A stretch of 64,000 nt of DNA from an uncultured Thermoguttaceae bacterium (GCA_938042245.1 CALIRO010000011.1:1-64000); one strand, 5' to 3'. Shown: positions 1-9,338, counted from the stretch's first letter. Program-made: numbers and translations. The notes: generated from the letters alone by a model not told the origin.

Positions 1-768
1 CTGGTCATTCCCGCGCAAGCGGGAATCCAGTCGTCCCGTGGTGAGCCATCCTGCTTCGCAGGTCACCCTCTTCCACGAAGGGCAGAGGGGGACAGGATCG
101 AGAGCTTTCGCAGGGATGATAATCAAGGCCGAGGGCTATAGGCGGGGGCGGTCCTGCTGGCATTTCTGCCCCAACAGCAATCCTCTCCCCTAACCCTCTT
201 CCCCCGGAGGGCAGAGGGGATTGAGTTGGACATCTCCTCTGACAGAAGAGGTCCAGCTTGTCAGTGCCGCGAAAGCTGGGGGCGAGGCCCCTTGGTGGTT
301 GCTCCGGGGGTCATTGCCGGGCAAGGGGACTCTCGAAAAGCCCCCCGGCTCCTCCAACTGGATCGGGAGCTTCCCGTGCCGATGACGGGTTAGCAGGTTC
401 ATTGGAGCTGGCTGGAGGCTGCGAGCACCGGTCTTGAGGGTGCCCCTGCGAGCTAGGCGGAGCCTGCGCCGGTGTTTCCCGGGCGGTGGACAGCCAAGGC
501 TAATACGTTGCCCACGGCCAATTTCTATCGCATCCAGCGTCTTTTGCACACGTAATGTTGCAATCACCCGCAAGGGGGGAGAATCTTTCCAAAATTTTCG
601 CATGAAATAGAGGGGCCCCCCTTGATGGAAATGCACTAGATAGATATTTTTTTAAAAAGGAAAAAATTTCCCTCCCCCTATCTTGCTATATACGACCGTC
701 TATCCTATGATTGTAATAATGGGATTTGGGTTTTTGTTTAGTTTACCTTTTTTACAAGGGAGTCTGAA
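1..768. other. Gene-poor left edge with a REP-like hairpin
   Basis: No convincing gene is seen before lexA. The first 30 bases hold an inverted repeat, ATTCCCGC-gcaa-GCGGGAAT, flanked by CTGG and CCAG. It resembles the widespread REP-type hairpins, and degenerate versions of it lie inside the family A elements further along. An open frame on the minus strand (190-636) has low-complexity composition, no ribosome site and no recognisable domain. The A/T-rich stretch just before lexA (about 640-760) probably carries its promoter, but I could not assign boxes. Confidence 0.5.
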
Positions 769-1377
769 ATGGAAGCGACCGAGCGGCTAACGGAACGACA
801 GCGGAAGATCTACGAGTTCATTCGGGACAAGATTCGCAACCGGGGCTATGGCCCAACGGTTCGCGAAATCGGCGATGCCTTTGGTATTCGCTCGCCGAAC
901 GGAGTGGTGGGCCATTTAAAGGCTTTGGAACGCAAAGGGCTGATTAAACGTCATCGGTACATGTCCCGGGCGATTGAGTTGACGGCCGAGCCGATCCATC
1001 GGTACGGCTTGCCGTTGGCGGGCGAGATCGCTGCCGGCGTGCTCCACGAGGCGGTGGAACAAAAGGAATGGATCGATTTCCGCGACATGTTCGATCCGGA
1101 AGATGAGAATCTGTTTGTGCTTCGGGTCCGGGGCGATTCGATGATCGAAGACCAGATCGCCGACGGCGATTATGTGGTCGTTCGCAAACAGAAGACCGCC
1201 CGCAAAGGCCAAATCGTCGTTGCCATCACCGACGAAGGCGAAGCCACGCTAAAGCGCTGGATTCCGGAGAAGAATCGGATTCGCCTGGAACCGGCCAATG
1301 CGAAGATGAAACCCATCTACGTTAAAAGCGCCAAGATCGTGGGCGTAGTGGTGGGCGTGGTACGCAAAGTGGCTTAA
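769..1377 (+). CDS. lexA: LexA, SOS transcriptional repressor and self-cleaving protease
   Basis: LexA represses DNA-repair genes and cleaves itself when RecA filaments form. The 202-residue product has the usual length. Residues 1-70 form the winged-helix DNA-binding domain (RQRKIYEFI, PTVREIGDAFGIRSPNGVVGHLKAL). The Ala-Gly autocleavage site is A89-G90 (GEIAAG). The C-terminal S24 peptidase domain has catalytic Ser124 (RGDSM) and Lys162 (ATLKRW). The start follows a purine-rich CAAGGGAG about 7 bases upstream. The gene stands alone, and a hairpin terminator follows about 320 bases downstream. LexA normally represses itself, but I could not recognise an operator in the A/T-rich upstream region. 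Every diagnostic residue is present. Confidence 0.96.
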   Translation: MEATERLTERQRKIYEFIRDKIRNRGYGPTVREIGDAFGIRSPNGVVGHLKALERKGLIKRHRYMSRAIELTAEPIHRYGLPLAGEIAAGVLHEAVEQKEWIDFRDMFDPEDENLFVLRVRGDSMIEDQIADGDYVVVRKQKTARKGQIVVAITDEGEATLKRWIPEKNRIRLEPANAKMKPIYVKSAKIVGVVVGVVRKVA

Positions 1378-1700
1378 ACGCCCCCAGCGTTGGCTTGATG
1401 AACGGTGGGCTCTGCAAAACCCCTGCCACGGAGAAACTATATCCGCCCCTGCACATTGAAAAAAACCAGCATGAGGGGTAACATTATTGGGGGTTTGGCG
1501 AGCCTTTTCTCCAGAGCCAACGCATAGAGATTGAAAAAATCGAAGGTTCCCTTTGGGGAAGCACATGGAAGGGTTCCTGGACTTCGTTGGGAGGTCCGGG
1601 AAGCAGGGGGGATTATGGTGGATTAATCCTGCCAAGCTCCTCCCAACCTTTCCAAAGGAATGTACGAAGTTCGCATTATTAAACAAATGTTTCTATCTAA

Positions 1701-1740
1701 GGCCAAGCCGACGTCCTAAAAACGTCCTTGGCCTCTTTTA
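1701..1740 (+). terminator. Intrinsic terminator hairpin
   Basis: GGCCAAG (1701-1707) pairs with CTTGGCC (1727-1733). An inner GACGT/ACGTC stem continues after a two-base bulge, with a 7-base loop. TCTTTTA follows. It lies on the lexA side of the spacer and could end the lexA transcript, though the 3' UTR would be long. Confidence 0.7.
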
Positions 1741-1950
1741 TTTGCCGGAATAACTCATCAGAATAAACGAGCCTGGCTACCCAGCGCACTCCCCCTCGCA
1801 ACTTATGGACTTAGCTGGAGTTTTGTCAATTTCAAGGGCGGCCCGAAGAGCAAGGGTTTAACTGGTTGGAACCATTAGCAGCCAGAAATTGTGTGAACAA
1901 ATATATGCTTCTGTGCCACTATTGCAAACAAAACGAGTTATGAACATTGA

Positions 1951-2097
1951 GGAACACTTCAGCCGAATGGTCTACTAAGGCATTCCTCCGAAAGTAGAAG
2001 CCCAGTTTTTTGTTCCGGACGGCCGCTTGTGCGGCAGGACACCCAAAGGGTTTCCTCGAATCAACCAGGCAGCTTTTTGATTCGGCTGAAGTGTTCC
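1951..2097. mobile_element. Family A MITE-like element, copy A1
   Basis: This is a 147-bp element bounded by a perfect 18-bp inverted repeat, GGAACACTTCAGCCGAAT. The flanks AACATTG (1943-1949) and AAAATTG (2098-2104) match at 6 of 7 positions, with one extra base on the left. This suggests an old target duplication. No coding capacity is evident. Confidence 0.8.
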
Positions 2098-2243
2098 AAA
2101 ATTGGTAAAAGCCAATTTTAGAGACACTCCCGAACATCTCTCAGTCCATTAAGAAGCTATCCCAAAAAGAATCTCGATAATCCAGCAACGCCTGGAGAAT
2201 GATGAGGTTGGAAGTCTGCGGAATGTGCTTTTTGGGATGGGAT

Positions 2244-4496
2244 CTAAGCAATGGCTATCTTTTGGCAGTGGCCGATCCGTGCGGCGGGAGGTTTTTCTGC
2301 TGGCGGGGCCGGTGGGGCTTTTTCCGACGGCGGGGGCTCCGAAGGCGCTGGCTGCGCCGGCCTTGGGGAGGGGGGAGGCTGATCCGGTTCGGAAGCTTTT
2401 TCCGATGGTGGTTTGCCCATATGGGCTTCCAATGCGGCTAGCCTTTTTTGAAGTTCTGCCAGCTTATTTTCTTTCTCGGTCCATTGTTGGCGGCAGTCGG
2501 CCAGTTGTTTATCTCGTTCGGCCAGACGCTGTTCCAGTTCCGTTTTCTTCTGGGTTTCCTGGGCCAATTGGCTTTGGAGTTTTTGTTTTTCTGACTCCGC
2601 TTGTTGTCGGGCCGACTCCGCCTGGGCAAGTTGAGCCTGAAGTTCGGAGCACTGTTTTTCCAAATCTTTTTTTTGCTTTTCCAGTTGGGTGTTTTGTTTT
2701 TCTAGTTCGGCTTTTTGTTTTTCCAGGAGGGATTTCTGGTCCTGCAAGGCCGTCTTTTCCTGGGTGAGTTGGCGGAGTTTGGCCTGGATGGCTTTTTCTG
2801 CCGCTTGGCGGGCGGCTGCTTCCCGAGCCGCAAACTCCGCTTCCGCCTTCTGATAAACGGCCCACTCCGGCGCCGGCATCCGACCGGCCAGCATCTCATA
2901 CAATACAGGCATCAGGGCATCAACCGGCGCTGTATAGGTTTCCGTTCGTCCTGCACGAGCGATATTGATCCCTATGGCCCGGCCGCTCAGATCCACCAGC
3001 GGCCCCCCACAATCCACCGGCCGAAGCGCCGTATCATGCTGCAACACCACCGGAAAGTCATCCCGTCGGTTGCTCAGCCCAGTGCCGGAGGCATTCTGCA
3101 GCCGCTGTTTTTCCTGGCCCGGCATTTGCACTACTGCCAAGGCAACCGACACTTCCAATTTCTGCCCATCTCGTAGCACCAGGAGTTTTACCTTCTGCCC
3201 AGGCCGAAATTGTTTGGTAAGTTCCACCAATTGGTTGCGATCTTTGAGCGGCTGGTCGTTCAGTTGGGCGATAATATCGTTGACCCGCAGACCGGCTCGT
3301 TCGGCAGGGCTTTGAGGAATTACTTGACGCACGACCGGTCCCTGCGGCCCGTCTTCCAACATGACACCCAACATCGCTCGGGGTGGCGGGATCGGACGCC
3401 GAGGCACACTAATGACCCCTACTGCCAACGGTTCCTCCTGCGGTCCTACCGCCGCTACCCATTGGCCAACGGCCGGATCGGCCCGATCGCTCCAAGGAAT
3501 CTTCGGCAACCCCTCGGCAGGCACTTTCAACAGGGCCAAATCGAACGCCTCCGACAGGCCCACTTTTTGCGCTTCCAGTTCTCGGCCGTCTTGCAACAGG
3601 CAGGTAATTTTTCCGCGCAGTTCCGAGGCCTTGGTTACAATCCAGCCATCCGGCCCTATGATGGTCCCCAGAGCGGCTTCTTTTCCGTCGCACCGGACCC
3701 GCACTACGCAGCGGGCCACCTCCACCACCAGCGGACGAAACGCCGAGCGAATTTCGGGGGCGTCTCGGCTCGGCAGGACCACCTCCCATTCTTCGCCTCG
3801 GAGGAGCCGATCCCAATGCGCTGTAAACACATCAACAGGTACATGGAAGTTCATATTCATGGCACCGCCGATTCGGCTGTGGATGCCGATGATCTTGCCT
3901 TCTAGATTCAACAACGGTCCGCCTGAATCGCCGCCTACCAAGGCACAATCGGTCTGCAAGAGCGTTTCGCCCACTTGCACAATCCGGCCAGCCCGGACTA
4001 CAGGGGGACGTTCTTTCATATATCCCAGCGGATGTCCCAATGCGATACACCAATCCCCAGGCTTCAGATCGGCGGATCGGCCCCGCTCCAAAAAAGGCCA
4101 TTTGCCCCCTTCGGTGATCTTCACCAGCCCAGCATCTCCGGTCCGGAATACCCCCAATGTTTTTGCCTTCACCGTCCTGCCGTCGGAAAGCAAGACCTCG
4201 GCATCCTGATTGGCTCGATTGCACACATGCCCAGCCGTCATCACCAAACCATCCTCACTGACGATTACCCCGCTGCCTTGCTCCGTGCCGATCCGGATGC
4301 CTACCACCGAGGGCAACGCTTTGGCCACTACCTGCTTGACCTGGGCCTCCAGAGCTTGTAATTCTTGAGGCGTTTTCGGCACTCCAGGAAGGGCCGGCCC
4401 TTCCGCCCATGCCACCCAGACAAACCCCACCCACGCCGCCCCTACCAGCAATCCTACTACCAACCTCCGAAACCCATTACCGCTTAAGTTCTTCAT
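2244..4496 (-). CDS. Exported HtrA-like serine protease with degenerate second protease lobe, embedded PDZ and coiled coil
   Basis: Probably a cell-envelope protease. The 750-residue product starts with a signal anchor (residues 10-31). A trypsin-like domain follows with an intact triad: His90 (TAGHV), Asp121 (TGDAGLV) and Ser191 (GDSGGP). Residues about 245-365 and 470-535 look like a second, decayed protease fold. Its His position reads VTKAS and its Ser motif reads DCGGP, so Cys stands where the nucleophile would be. A PDZ domain (about 372-452) sits between the two halves. Residues 545-700 are a long Gln/Glu/Lys coiled coil, and the tail is proline-rich. AGGAGGG lies just upstream of the ATG. 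The gene is monocistronic. Substrates are unknown. Family assignment to S1C/HtrA is firm; the second lobe is my inference from motif spacing. Confidence 0.88.
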   Translation of the reverse strand: MKNLSGNGFRRLVVGLLVGAAWVGFVWVAWAEGPALPGVPKTPQELQALEAQVKQVVAKALPSVVGIRIGTEQGSGVIVSEDGLVMTAGHVCNRANQDAEVLLSDGRTVKAKTLGVFRTGDAGLVKITEGGKWPFLERGRSADLKPGDWCIALGHPLGYMKERPPVVRAGRIVQVGETLLQTDCALVGGDSGGPLLNLEGKIIGIHSRIGGAMNMNFHVPVDVFTAHWDRLLRGEEWEVVLPSRDAPEIRSAFRPLVVEVARCVVRVRCDGKEAALGTIIGPDGWIVTKASELRGKITCLLQDGRELEAQKVGLSEAFDLALLKVPAEGLPKIPWSDRADPAVGQWVAAVGPQEEPLAVGVISVPRRPIPPPRAMLGVMLEDGPQGPVVRQVIPQSPAERAGLRVNDIIAQLNDQPLKDRNQLVELTKQFRPGQKVKLLVLRDGQKLEVSVALAVVQMPGQEKQRLQNASGTGLSNRRDDFPVVLQHDTALRPVDCGGPLVDLSGRAIGINIARAGRTETYTAPVDALMPVLYEMLAGRMPAPEWAVYQKAEAEFAAREAAARQAAEKAIQAKLRQLTQEKTALQDQKSLLEKQKAELEKQNTQLEKQKKDLEKQCSELQAQLAQAESARQQAESEKQKLQSQLAQETQKKTELEQRLAERDKQLADCRQQWTEKENKLAELQKRLAALEAHMGKPPSEKASEPDQPPPSPRPAQPAPSEPPPSEKAPPAPPAEKPPAARIGHCQKIAIA

Positions 4497-4873
4497 TGCA
4501 AACTCCCTCCTTCCACTCCTGCAAGCTCCCCAGGGTTCACCAGCTCGCCAGACTCCACTAGTTAACCCATCAGCCCTATAGAGAGCCCCTTATTCCCTTT
4601 AGCCGAGCGGCTTCTATCCGACACCACCGCCCTACCTCCAGGCGCTAAGATATTGGTTCCCTGGACAGCCGCCCGGCCATGTGGGAATGGGCTTAGGGGT
4701 CTGCCTCTTCCACCCACACTGGCTAATCCTTATTCTTTCCAGTATGCTTACCCACATAGACAAACACAAGAGCAGACTGCCATTGGGGTTCGGACCCCCA
4801 ACGGGCGTTTTTCCGGACAAATACCTCTGGTCGATTGCCGAAACTGTCGGAAAGCCCCTGAGATGAACCTCTT
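4497..4873. other. Divergent spacer, nothing recognised
   Basis: This is the intergenic region between the minus-strand protease gene and the plus-strand Tat-exported gene, so it should hold promoters for both. Apart from the AGGAGGG ribosome site of the protease (about 4504-4510), I see no repeat, hairpin or RNA gene. A short frame ending MNLL-stop overlaps the next gene's start, but nothing shows that it is translated. Confidence 0.4.
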
Positions 4874-5554
4874 ATGAGGCAAGCCCGTTCCGAAAAATCG
4901 TTTTCTTCCCCTGCTAAGAGGCTCCCCCGGCGTAGGGTATTTCAAATTGCCGGGGCCGGGGCAGCAGGAGTCATTTTGACCTCTCCCAGATTCCTGAAAC
5001 CCTCGGATGGCCCGGGTCTGCCACTAGATTGGGATCCCCGGCCGCCGCTTGGGCCCCATGTCCGGATCGAACTCAGCCACTCGGCCTGCCAGAGCATCGT
5101 GGAGAAAGCTTCTGCCTTGGCAGGCGAATATCTCGAAGAATATGGCGGCTGCGCCCAATGCACGTTGGCTGCCTTGCAAGATGCACTGCCGTTTTTGCCA
5201 CCGGAGGCGGGACTTTTTCGGGCTGCCTCCTGCCTGGACGGCGGTGCCACACCCAACCAACAGCATCAATGTGGCGGCTTTACCGCCGCGGGACTTGCCC
5301 TCGGCTATCTCTGCGGCAGAACCAGAGACGAAATTTTTTTTGGCGATCGCTTCCTGGCCCGCCAACTGCTCCACCAGGTCTTCAGCCAGTTCCAAAAACA
5401 CTATGGCAGCGTATTGTGCAAAGAAGTTCGGAGGAAAGTAAACGGGGATTGTCGGATTACTGTCTCCCGAGCCGCCCTCTGGACCACAGAAATCTTGTTA
5501 GAAACCTTTGCGAGTTATAGGAGGAGTTCAACTTCCCGGCTACCCCCTCAATGA
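4874..5554 (+). CDS. Tat-exported C_GCAxxG_C_C family protein
   Basis: Function is unproven; the family is thought to be redox- or metal-linked because of its spaced cysteines. The 226-residue protein begins with a twin-arginine signal (RRRVFQIAGAGAAGV, residues 19-33), implying export in folded form, perhaps with a cofactor. The family signature follows: YGGCAQCTLAAL, then CLDGG, then CGGFTAAGLALGYLCG, and a late Cys in VNGDCRITV. There is no strong ribosome site before the ATG, so the start is less certain than the domain. The stop codon lies in a perfect inverted repeat (CCCCCTCA-A-TGAGGGGG) that may act as a terminator. No operon partner is adjacent. Confidence 0.75.
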   Translation: MRQARSEKSFSSPAKRLPRRRVFQIAGAGAAGVILTSPRFLKPSDGPGLPLDWDPRPPLGPHVRIELSHSACQSIVEKASALAGEYLEEYGGCAQCTLAALQDALPFLPPEAGLFRAASCLDGGATPNQQHQCGGFTAAGLALGYLCGRTRDEIFFGDRFLARQLLHQVFSQFQKHYGSVLCKEVRRKVNGDCRITVSRAALWTTEILLETFASYRRSSTSRLPPQ

Positions 5555-5748
5555 GGGGGACAAATGGCCTTCTCTCATAATACCCCAAAAATGGGGGGTG
5601 CAACTGGGAGACTTCCGAAGCTACCTGAGCCACAATTTATTATTGTAGAAAAAATAAAAAATACAGTCTGGGACAATAAGTAGTGGTTACTAAGAGCCAA
5701 AAGTGGATCAGTTCCGTTCGGTTTTTCCGCTTTTAAGAAGGAGGACCC

Positions 5749-6231
5749 ATGATGAGAAAGTTTATGAAAACGGTCGCTTTTTTTGGCCTTGGGGGGGTTG
5801 GGCACGGCCGGGGTACTGGCCCAACAAAAAACCGACCAATCCCAACCACAACCCAATCCTAAAACAGAGCCTCCCAAGGTAACCTACACAGTCTGGCCGA
5901 TCGGCTGGGTCCGAAAACCGCCGACAAGACCTACTTGGAGATCGACAAAAAATACCAGCCGGGGCTTTTGGGAGTGGAAGAGCTTTCGGAAATCTGGGTG
6001 CTGTATTGGTTTGATCGGAATGACACTCCCCAGAAGAGATCGATTCTTCAGGTACCCCCAAAGGGCGATCCAAATAACCCTATGAGAGGGGTATTCGCCA
6101 CCCGAGCACCCGTCCGCCCCAACTTGATTGCCCTGAGCCGATGCAAAATCCGCTCCGTCAAAGAAAACATCATCGAAATCGACCAGATCGACGCCTTTCC
6201 CGATACCCCGATCCTGGACCTGAAACCCTAG
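5749..6231 (+). pseudogene. Exported TsaA/TrmO-like domain protein with two compensating frameshifts
   Basis: A strong AAGAAGGAGGA ribosome site precedes ATG 5749. The first frame reads a signal-like start (MMRKFMKTVAFFGL), then breaks at a run of seven G (5791-5797). Dropping one G continues as GGLGTAGVLAQQKTD, a plausible signal cleavage region, up to TVWPIGWVRK. A second break at AAAA (5914-5917) is repaired by one added A, giving DKTYLEIDKKYQPGLLGVEE through to the stop. The final 90 residues carry the TsaA/TrmO signature: GVFATRAPVRPNLIALS and IDQIDAFPDTPILDLKP. TrmO proteins methylate t6A in tRNA in the cytoplasm, so a signal peptide is unexpected. The restored protein would be about 160 residues. 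This is either a real pseudogene or two assembly indels. Confidence 0.72.
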
Positions 6232-6425
6232 GGCCCTTTTGCCAATCCCTACCGCCTCTCTAAGTTCGATTTTGGACACTTTCCAGAACTCCCTTTGTTT
6301 CCAATAGGTAGGCAGAAACCTATATTTGTCCATATAATTTCCTAACCCCAATATTCACAACGACTTAGGACATTGCCTCTTCGGAAGAGTCTCCCAATGG
6401 GTAAAAGGGGGGCTAAACAGTTTTT

Positions 6426-6587
6426 GGAACACTTCAACCGAATGAAGTAGGAGCCCGTTTTCTAGGGAAAATGCCTCCGTCTGTCATCCCCACGCAATCG
6501 GCCGTCCAGAAAGCAGAAACCCATCGAAAACACTGGCTTCCTCCTTTCGCAGAAATGCCTTCTTAGACCATTGGGCTGAAGTGTTCC
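6426..6587. mobile_element. Family A MITE-like element, copy A2
   Basis: The left end is GGAACACTTCAACCGAAT and the right end is the complement with one mismatch (ATTGGGCTGAAGTGTTCC). AGTTTTT occurs at 6419-6425 and again at 6589-6595, a 7-bp flanking repeat with one extra base at the right. The interior shares GAAGTAGG, a degenerate REP-like hairpin and the segment CAGAAACCCATCG with copy A3. Confidence 0.8.
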
Positions 6588-6772
6588 GAGTTTTTGTATT
6601 TTTCCTCCCATTGGCAGGGGAATGTTCGGAGGTTCCATTGGATCTTCCCTTTTTTCTTCCGGAGTATTGATGGAGAGAGATGGGATTGGATCAGGGGGGT
6701 GCGGCTGAAATTCTGTTGATCACTTGTTCCATCTTGCGAATTATTCCTAGAAGTTTAAAATTACAAAAAAAG

Positions 6773-6927
6773 GTAACACTTCATCTGAATGAAGTAGGTT
6801 TTCAGTTTTTTAGGGCCAAGTGTTATTCCCGCGGAAGCGGCGGTTCAGACAGCAGAAATCCATCGGAAAAAACTGGAGTTTTCCTTTCGCAGGGATGCGT
6901 TGGTACCCCATTCGGCTGAAGTGTTAC
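6773..6927. mobile_element. Family A MITE-like element, copy A3
   Basis: The ends are GTAACACTTCATCTGAAT and ATTCGGCTGAAGTGTTAC. AAAAAAG directly flanks both sides (6766-6772 and 6928-6934), an exact 7-bp duplication. The interior is homologous to copy A2. Confidence 0.85.
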
Positions 6928-6983
6928 AAAAAAGAAAAGAGCAGGTTTTTGCTTAAGGAGCACTAACAGGAGGTTTCTCTTAG

Positions 6984-7068
6984 GCCCGGATGGCGGAATT
7001 GGCAGACGCGCAAGGTTCAGGTCCTTGTCCCCGTTTAGGGGGTGGAGGTTCGAGTCCTCTTCCGGGCA
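6984..7068 (+). tRNA. tRNA-Leu (anticodon CAG)
   Basis: A class II tRNA of 85 nt. The acceptor stem is GCCCGGA/TCCGGGC with discriminator A at 7068. The anticodon arm CAAGG-TTCAGGT-CCTTG gives CAG. The long variable arm and the TTCGAGTCC T-loop are present. CCA is not encoded. An integrase remnant points at its 3' end. Confidence 0.93.
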
Positions 7069-7131
7069 TTAAGTCCTTATGCAGTAAGGAGTTATGACAA
7101 GCAAGATCAAGAAAAGCCGGGAAATTTTGAA
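7069..7131. repeat. tRNA 3' flank shared with the tRNA-Met locus
   Basis: The roughly 60 bases after tRNA-Leu (beginning TTAAGTCCTTAT) are homologous to the bases after tRNA-Met (21341-21402, other strand). Read towards the tRNA, both translate to a similar peptide: FLDLACHNSLLHKDL here and FLEPACRNSLLYKDL there. The likely reading is a decayed integrase C-terminal tail left at two tRNA attachment sites. Confidence 0.6.
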
Positions 7132-7176
7132 GGCAGGATAAACAATTTTCCATCCCACGCATGGCGTTTCCGTCAT

Positions 7177-7416
7177 TTACGGTGACGCTTTTTGTGACAC
7201 CCTCCTTTGGGGGATAAGCACCGCTAAGGCCTTTTCAAAGTCGGCTTCTGTTACTCTCCAGTAATGTTTTTGAGAGATCGCTTGGGAATGACCACACCAG
7301 GCCGTTGCTACATGCGCCGGATACTGTCTGGCTAGCTCAATCGCTCTGCCGGATGGAAATTCACAACGTAGGCCAAGCCGCCTGGCCTCCCATAGCCTTT
7401 CTACCAGGATGCCCAT
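7177..7416 (-). pseudogene. C-terminal remnant of a tyrosine recombinase (integrase)
   Basis: The 79-residue frame contains RAIELARQYPAHVATAWCGHSQAISQKHYWRVTEADFEKAL in segments. The pieces YPAHVATAWCGHS and QKHYWRVT match the end of planctomycete-type tyrosine recombinases, where W-GHS/GNS supplies the conserved His and HY the catalytic Tyr. Nothing upstream (7417-7900) supplies the N-terminal or Arg-containing core, so only the tail survives. Its 3' end faces tRNA-Leu, the normal arrangement for an element integrated at a tRNA. Recognition rests on the C-terminal motif alone, and a search of planctomycete integrases would settle it. Confidence 0.62.
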
Positions 7417-7908
7417 GCGCTTGGGAGTCCGAGAGGCCTTGGTGACTCGAAGCGGCTAGCAGCTCCTTGCCGGAGGCCGATAGGAGCCGTTTGTCCTCGG
7501 GGCGCCGAGGCCGACAAAACAAAGCCACCACCTCAATTTTGGTTTCTGTCCCTTTTGTGGAAACTTGGAAACTGTCAGAGGTCATTTTCCACAAGTCCCT
7601 GTTTTTCTGAGACTTGCGTCGATCAAAATAGTTTTCAACCCCCTCTTGAAACGGTTTGGTTTAGCAGAATGGGGCTGTCTTTTTGTGCTCCCCGCGAAAG
7701 CACCCGATCCAGGAAAAACAGCCCCCACAATCGGGATTCCGGCTTGCCCAGCACTGCCATGATCCACTGTCTCCCAAACAAAACAGCAAACCCACTCCAC
7801 CCGGGTGAAATGGTACCCTGTTTGAAACTGGGTAACCGTTCACGGGATTGTTGTGCTTGGGATGCCTGCTGGAAGCCCACGGCAGCGGGCCCACTATCAT
7901 CAGCTTAG

Positions 7909-8143
7909 ACAAGAGAATTGGGTCTCTCAACCACCACGCCAACAGGAAGATTGGGTTTCTCAAGCACCCCCCACCGATAGGGAGATTAGGCTTCTCAAGC
8001 CCACCGCCAACAAGACAATTGGGCTTCTCAAGCACCCACACCCACAGGAAAATTGAGCTTCTCAAGCATTCCCGCCGACAGGGAAATTGGGTTTCTCAAG
8101 CACCACGCCAACAGGGAGATTGGACTTCTCAAGCACCCCGCCC
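7909..8143. repeat. Minisatellite, 33-35 bp unit, about seven copies
   Basis: Units begin CAAGCACC and end GATTGGGCTTCT, with an A/C-rich middle (GCCAACAGG). Lengths vary between 33, 34 and 35 bases and there are no spacers between them. This is not a CRISPR array. Because the unit length is not a constant multiple of three, it is unlikely to be coding. Confidence 0.8.
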
Positions 8144-8595
8144 AAGAATTTGCCAGAATTCTTGTTCACCAAATTTTTGTGCGCCGCGGGCAAACGATTG
8201 GTCTTAATTGGGCGGCCAGAGATGTGTATTTTCCCGCTATGGACAATGGACAAATAGGAGTTATACCTCGGAAACAGCAGCACTTATGCGAAATGACGCA
8301 ATGCGAGGGGAGACGCTCATTCCAAAATGAAAATGTTTCCAACTCCCTCATCTCCCCTTGATTTAAAACTGTTGGAAGATGGGTTTGGCAGGCTTTTTGG
8401 CGCGAGGGGGCATTTGCTGAAAAATCGGTTTATCCGGCCCAGGAGGGGGATTGTCGGTTGGGCCAGTTTGTTCCAATTCCCCCGGCGAAGCCTCTTTCTC
8501 TTGTTCCAATTCCGCTGGGACCATCCTGCTTCTTTCCGCCTTCCAAAAGATTTAGACGGCTCTCTTTCCCCCAGCTTGCGCTGCCAGGAAATTTT

Positions 8596-8784
8596 GGAAG
8601 CTCTGCAAAATCCTGAACATCACGTGAACTTTATGAATATTCGATCTATTCCTTTGCCTATCGGTTCCCATTGCTGGGCACTATATATTGAGTCTAACGT
8701 TGGCAGTGCCACTACATGTTGGGGTTATTGACGGAGGCTCCGAAATAGTGTAAAAATATCTCCTTTGAATTATCCAGAGCTTCC
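8596..8784 (+). mobile_element. Family B MITE-like element, copy B1
   Basis: A 189-bp element with ends GGAAGCTCTGCAAAAT and, complemented, GGAAGCTCTGGATAAT (14 of 16 match). TTTT flanks both sides (8592-8595 and 8785-8788), though inside a T-rich context. The interior is highly similar to copies B2-B4. Confidence 0.85.
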
Positions 8785-9338
8785 TTTTTTAAAACCCGGC
8801 GCAACAACGCCCCCCAACGCCGTCTCGTAATAGAAAGGGGCCTGGGGCTACCCCCAGCAGGCTCATGCCGGTTTTTTCCCTCCCGGCACCTACCAATGGG
8901 GGGTATCGTTCCACTACGTGAAGGAGGTTATAAATACCCTTTAGACCCAACTCTTATCCCGGTTCTCTCAAATCAACATCAATCAACTCGGCGGCTTTCC
9001 CAAATCCACAATGTCTCGCTCCTAGCCCAACGGCGCAATCCATGTTCCCTGGAAGAACCTCCAATGGCTTTCAGAAACCCCGGGCCAGCAATCAGGGCCA
9101 GCGGCCAAACCCCCTTCTCTCCAGCCTACCCCCATGCCCATCTGGCGCCACTTCGGCTATCCGGCCACTGGTTTGGATGCCCCTACTGGCTATCGAGCTT
9201 CCCCAAGCCCCTTTGGCTATTCCACCGGCACGTGCATTCCTTCCCCCTACCAAGAGAACCACCTCTCAGAACAGCAAAAAAGGCTCATTATAAACGAAGG
9301 TTGAACCTACAACCCCTTTCAAAAGGGAGGAACAACGT

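Larger units (their letters stand above)
1378..2243. other. Spacer between lexA and the protease gene
   Basis: This spacer holds the hairpin terminator at 1701-1740 and a family A element at 1951-2097. A 66-codon frame (1553-1753) runs through the terminator and has no domain or clear ribosome site, so I do not call it. Confidence 0.6.
6232..6983. other. Spacer holding two family A elements
   Basis: No gene is recognised. Two family A elements occupy 6426-6587 and 6773-6927, in the same relative orientation judging by their shared interiors. The rest is A/T-rich and leads into tRNA-Leu. Confidence 0.6.
7417..9338. other. Gene-poor spacer with minisatellite and family B element
   Basis: The spacer contains the tandem repeat at 7909-8143 and family B copy B1 at 8596-8784. 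Open frames here (for example 8896-9342 on the plus strand) have skewed composition, no domain and no ribosome site. The region 7420-7600 may hold unrecognisable remains of the upstream part of the integrase. AAAGGGAGGA just before 9339 is the ribosome site of the next gene. Confidence 0.5.

Noticed and set aside
190-636. 148-codon minus-strand frame
   Set aside because: Arginine/proline-rich translation with no domain, lying in repeat-like DNA.
1553-1753. 66-codon gene after lexA
   Set aside because: It runs through a clear terminator hairpin and has no recognisable features.
7909-8143. CRISPR-like array
   Set aside because: Units follow each other directly with no unique spacers, and no cas gene is present. 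It is a minisatellite.
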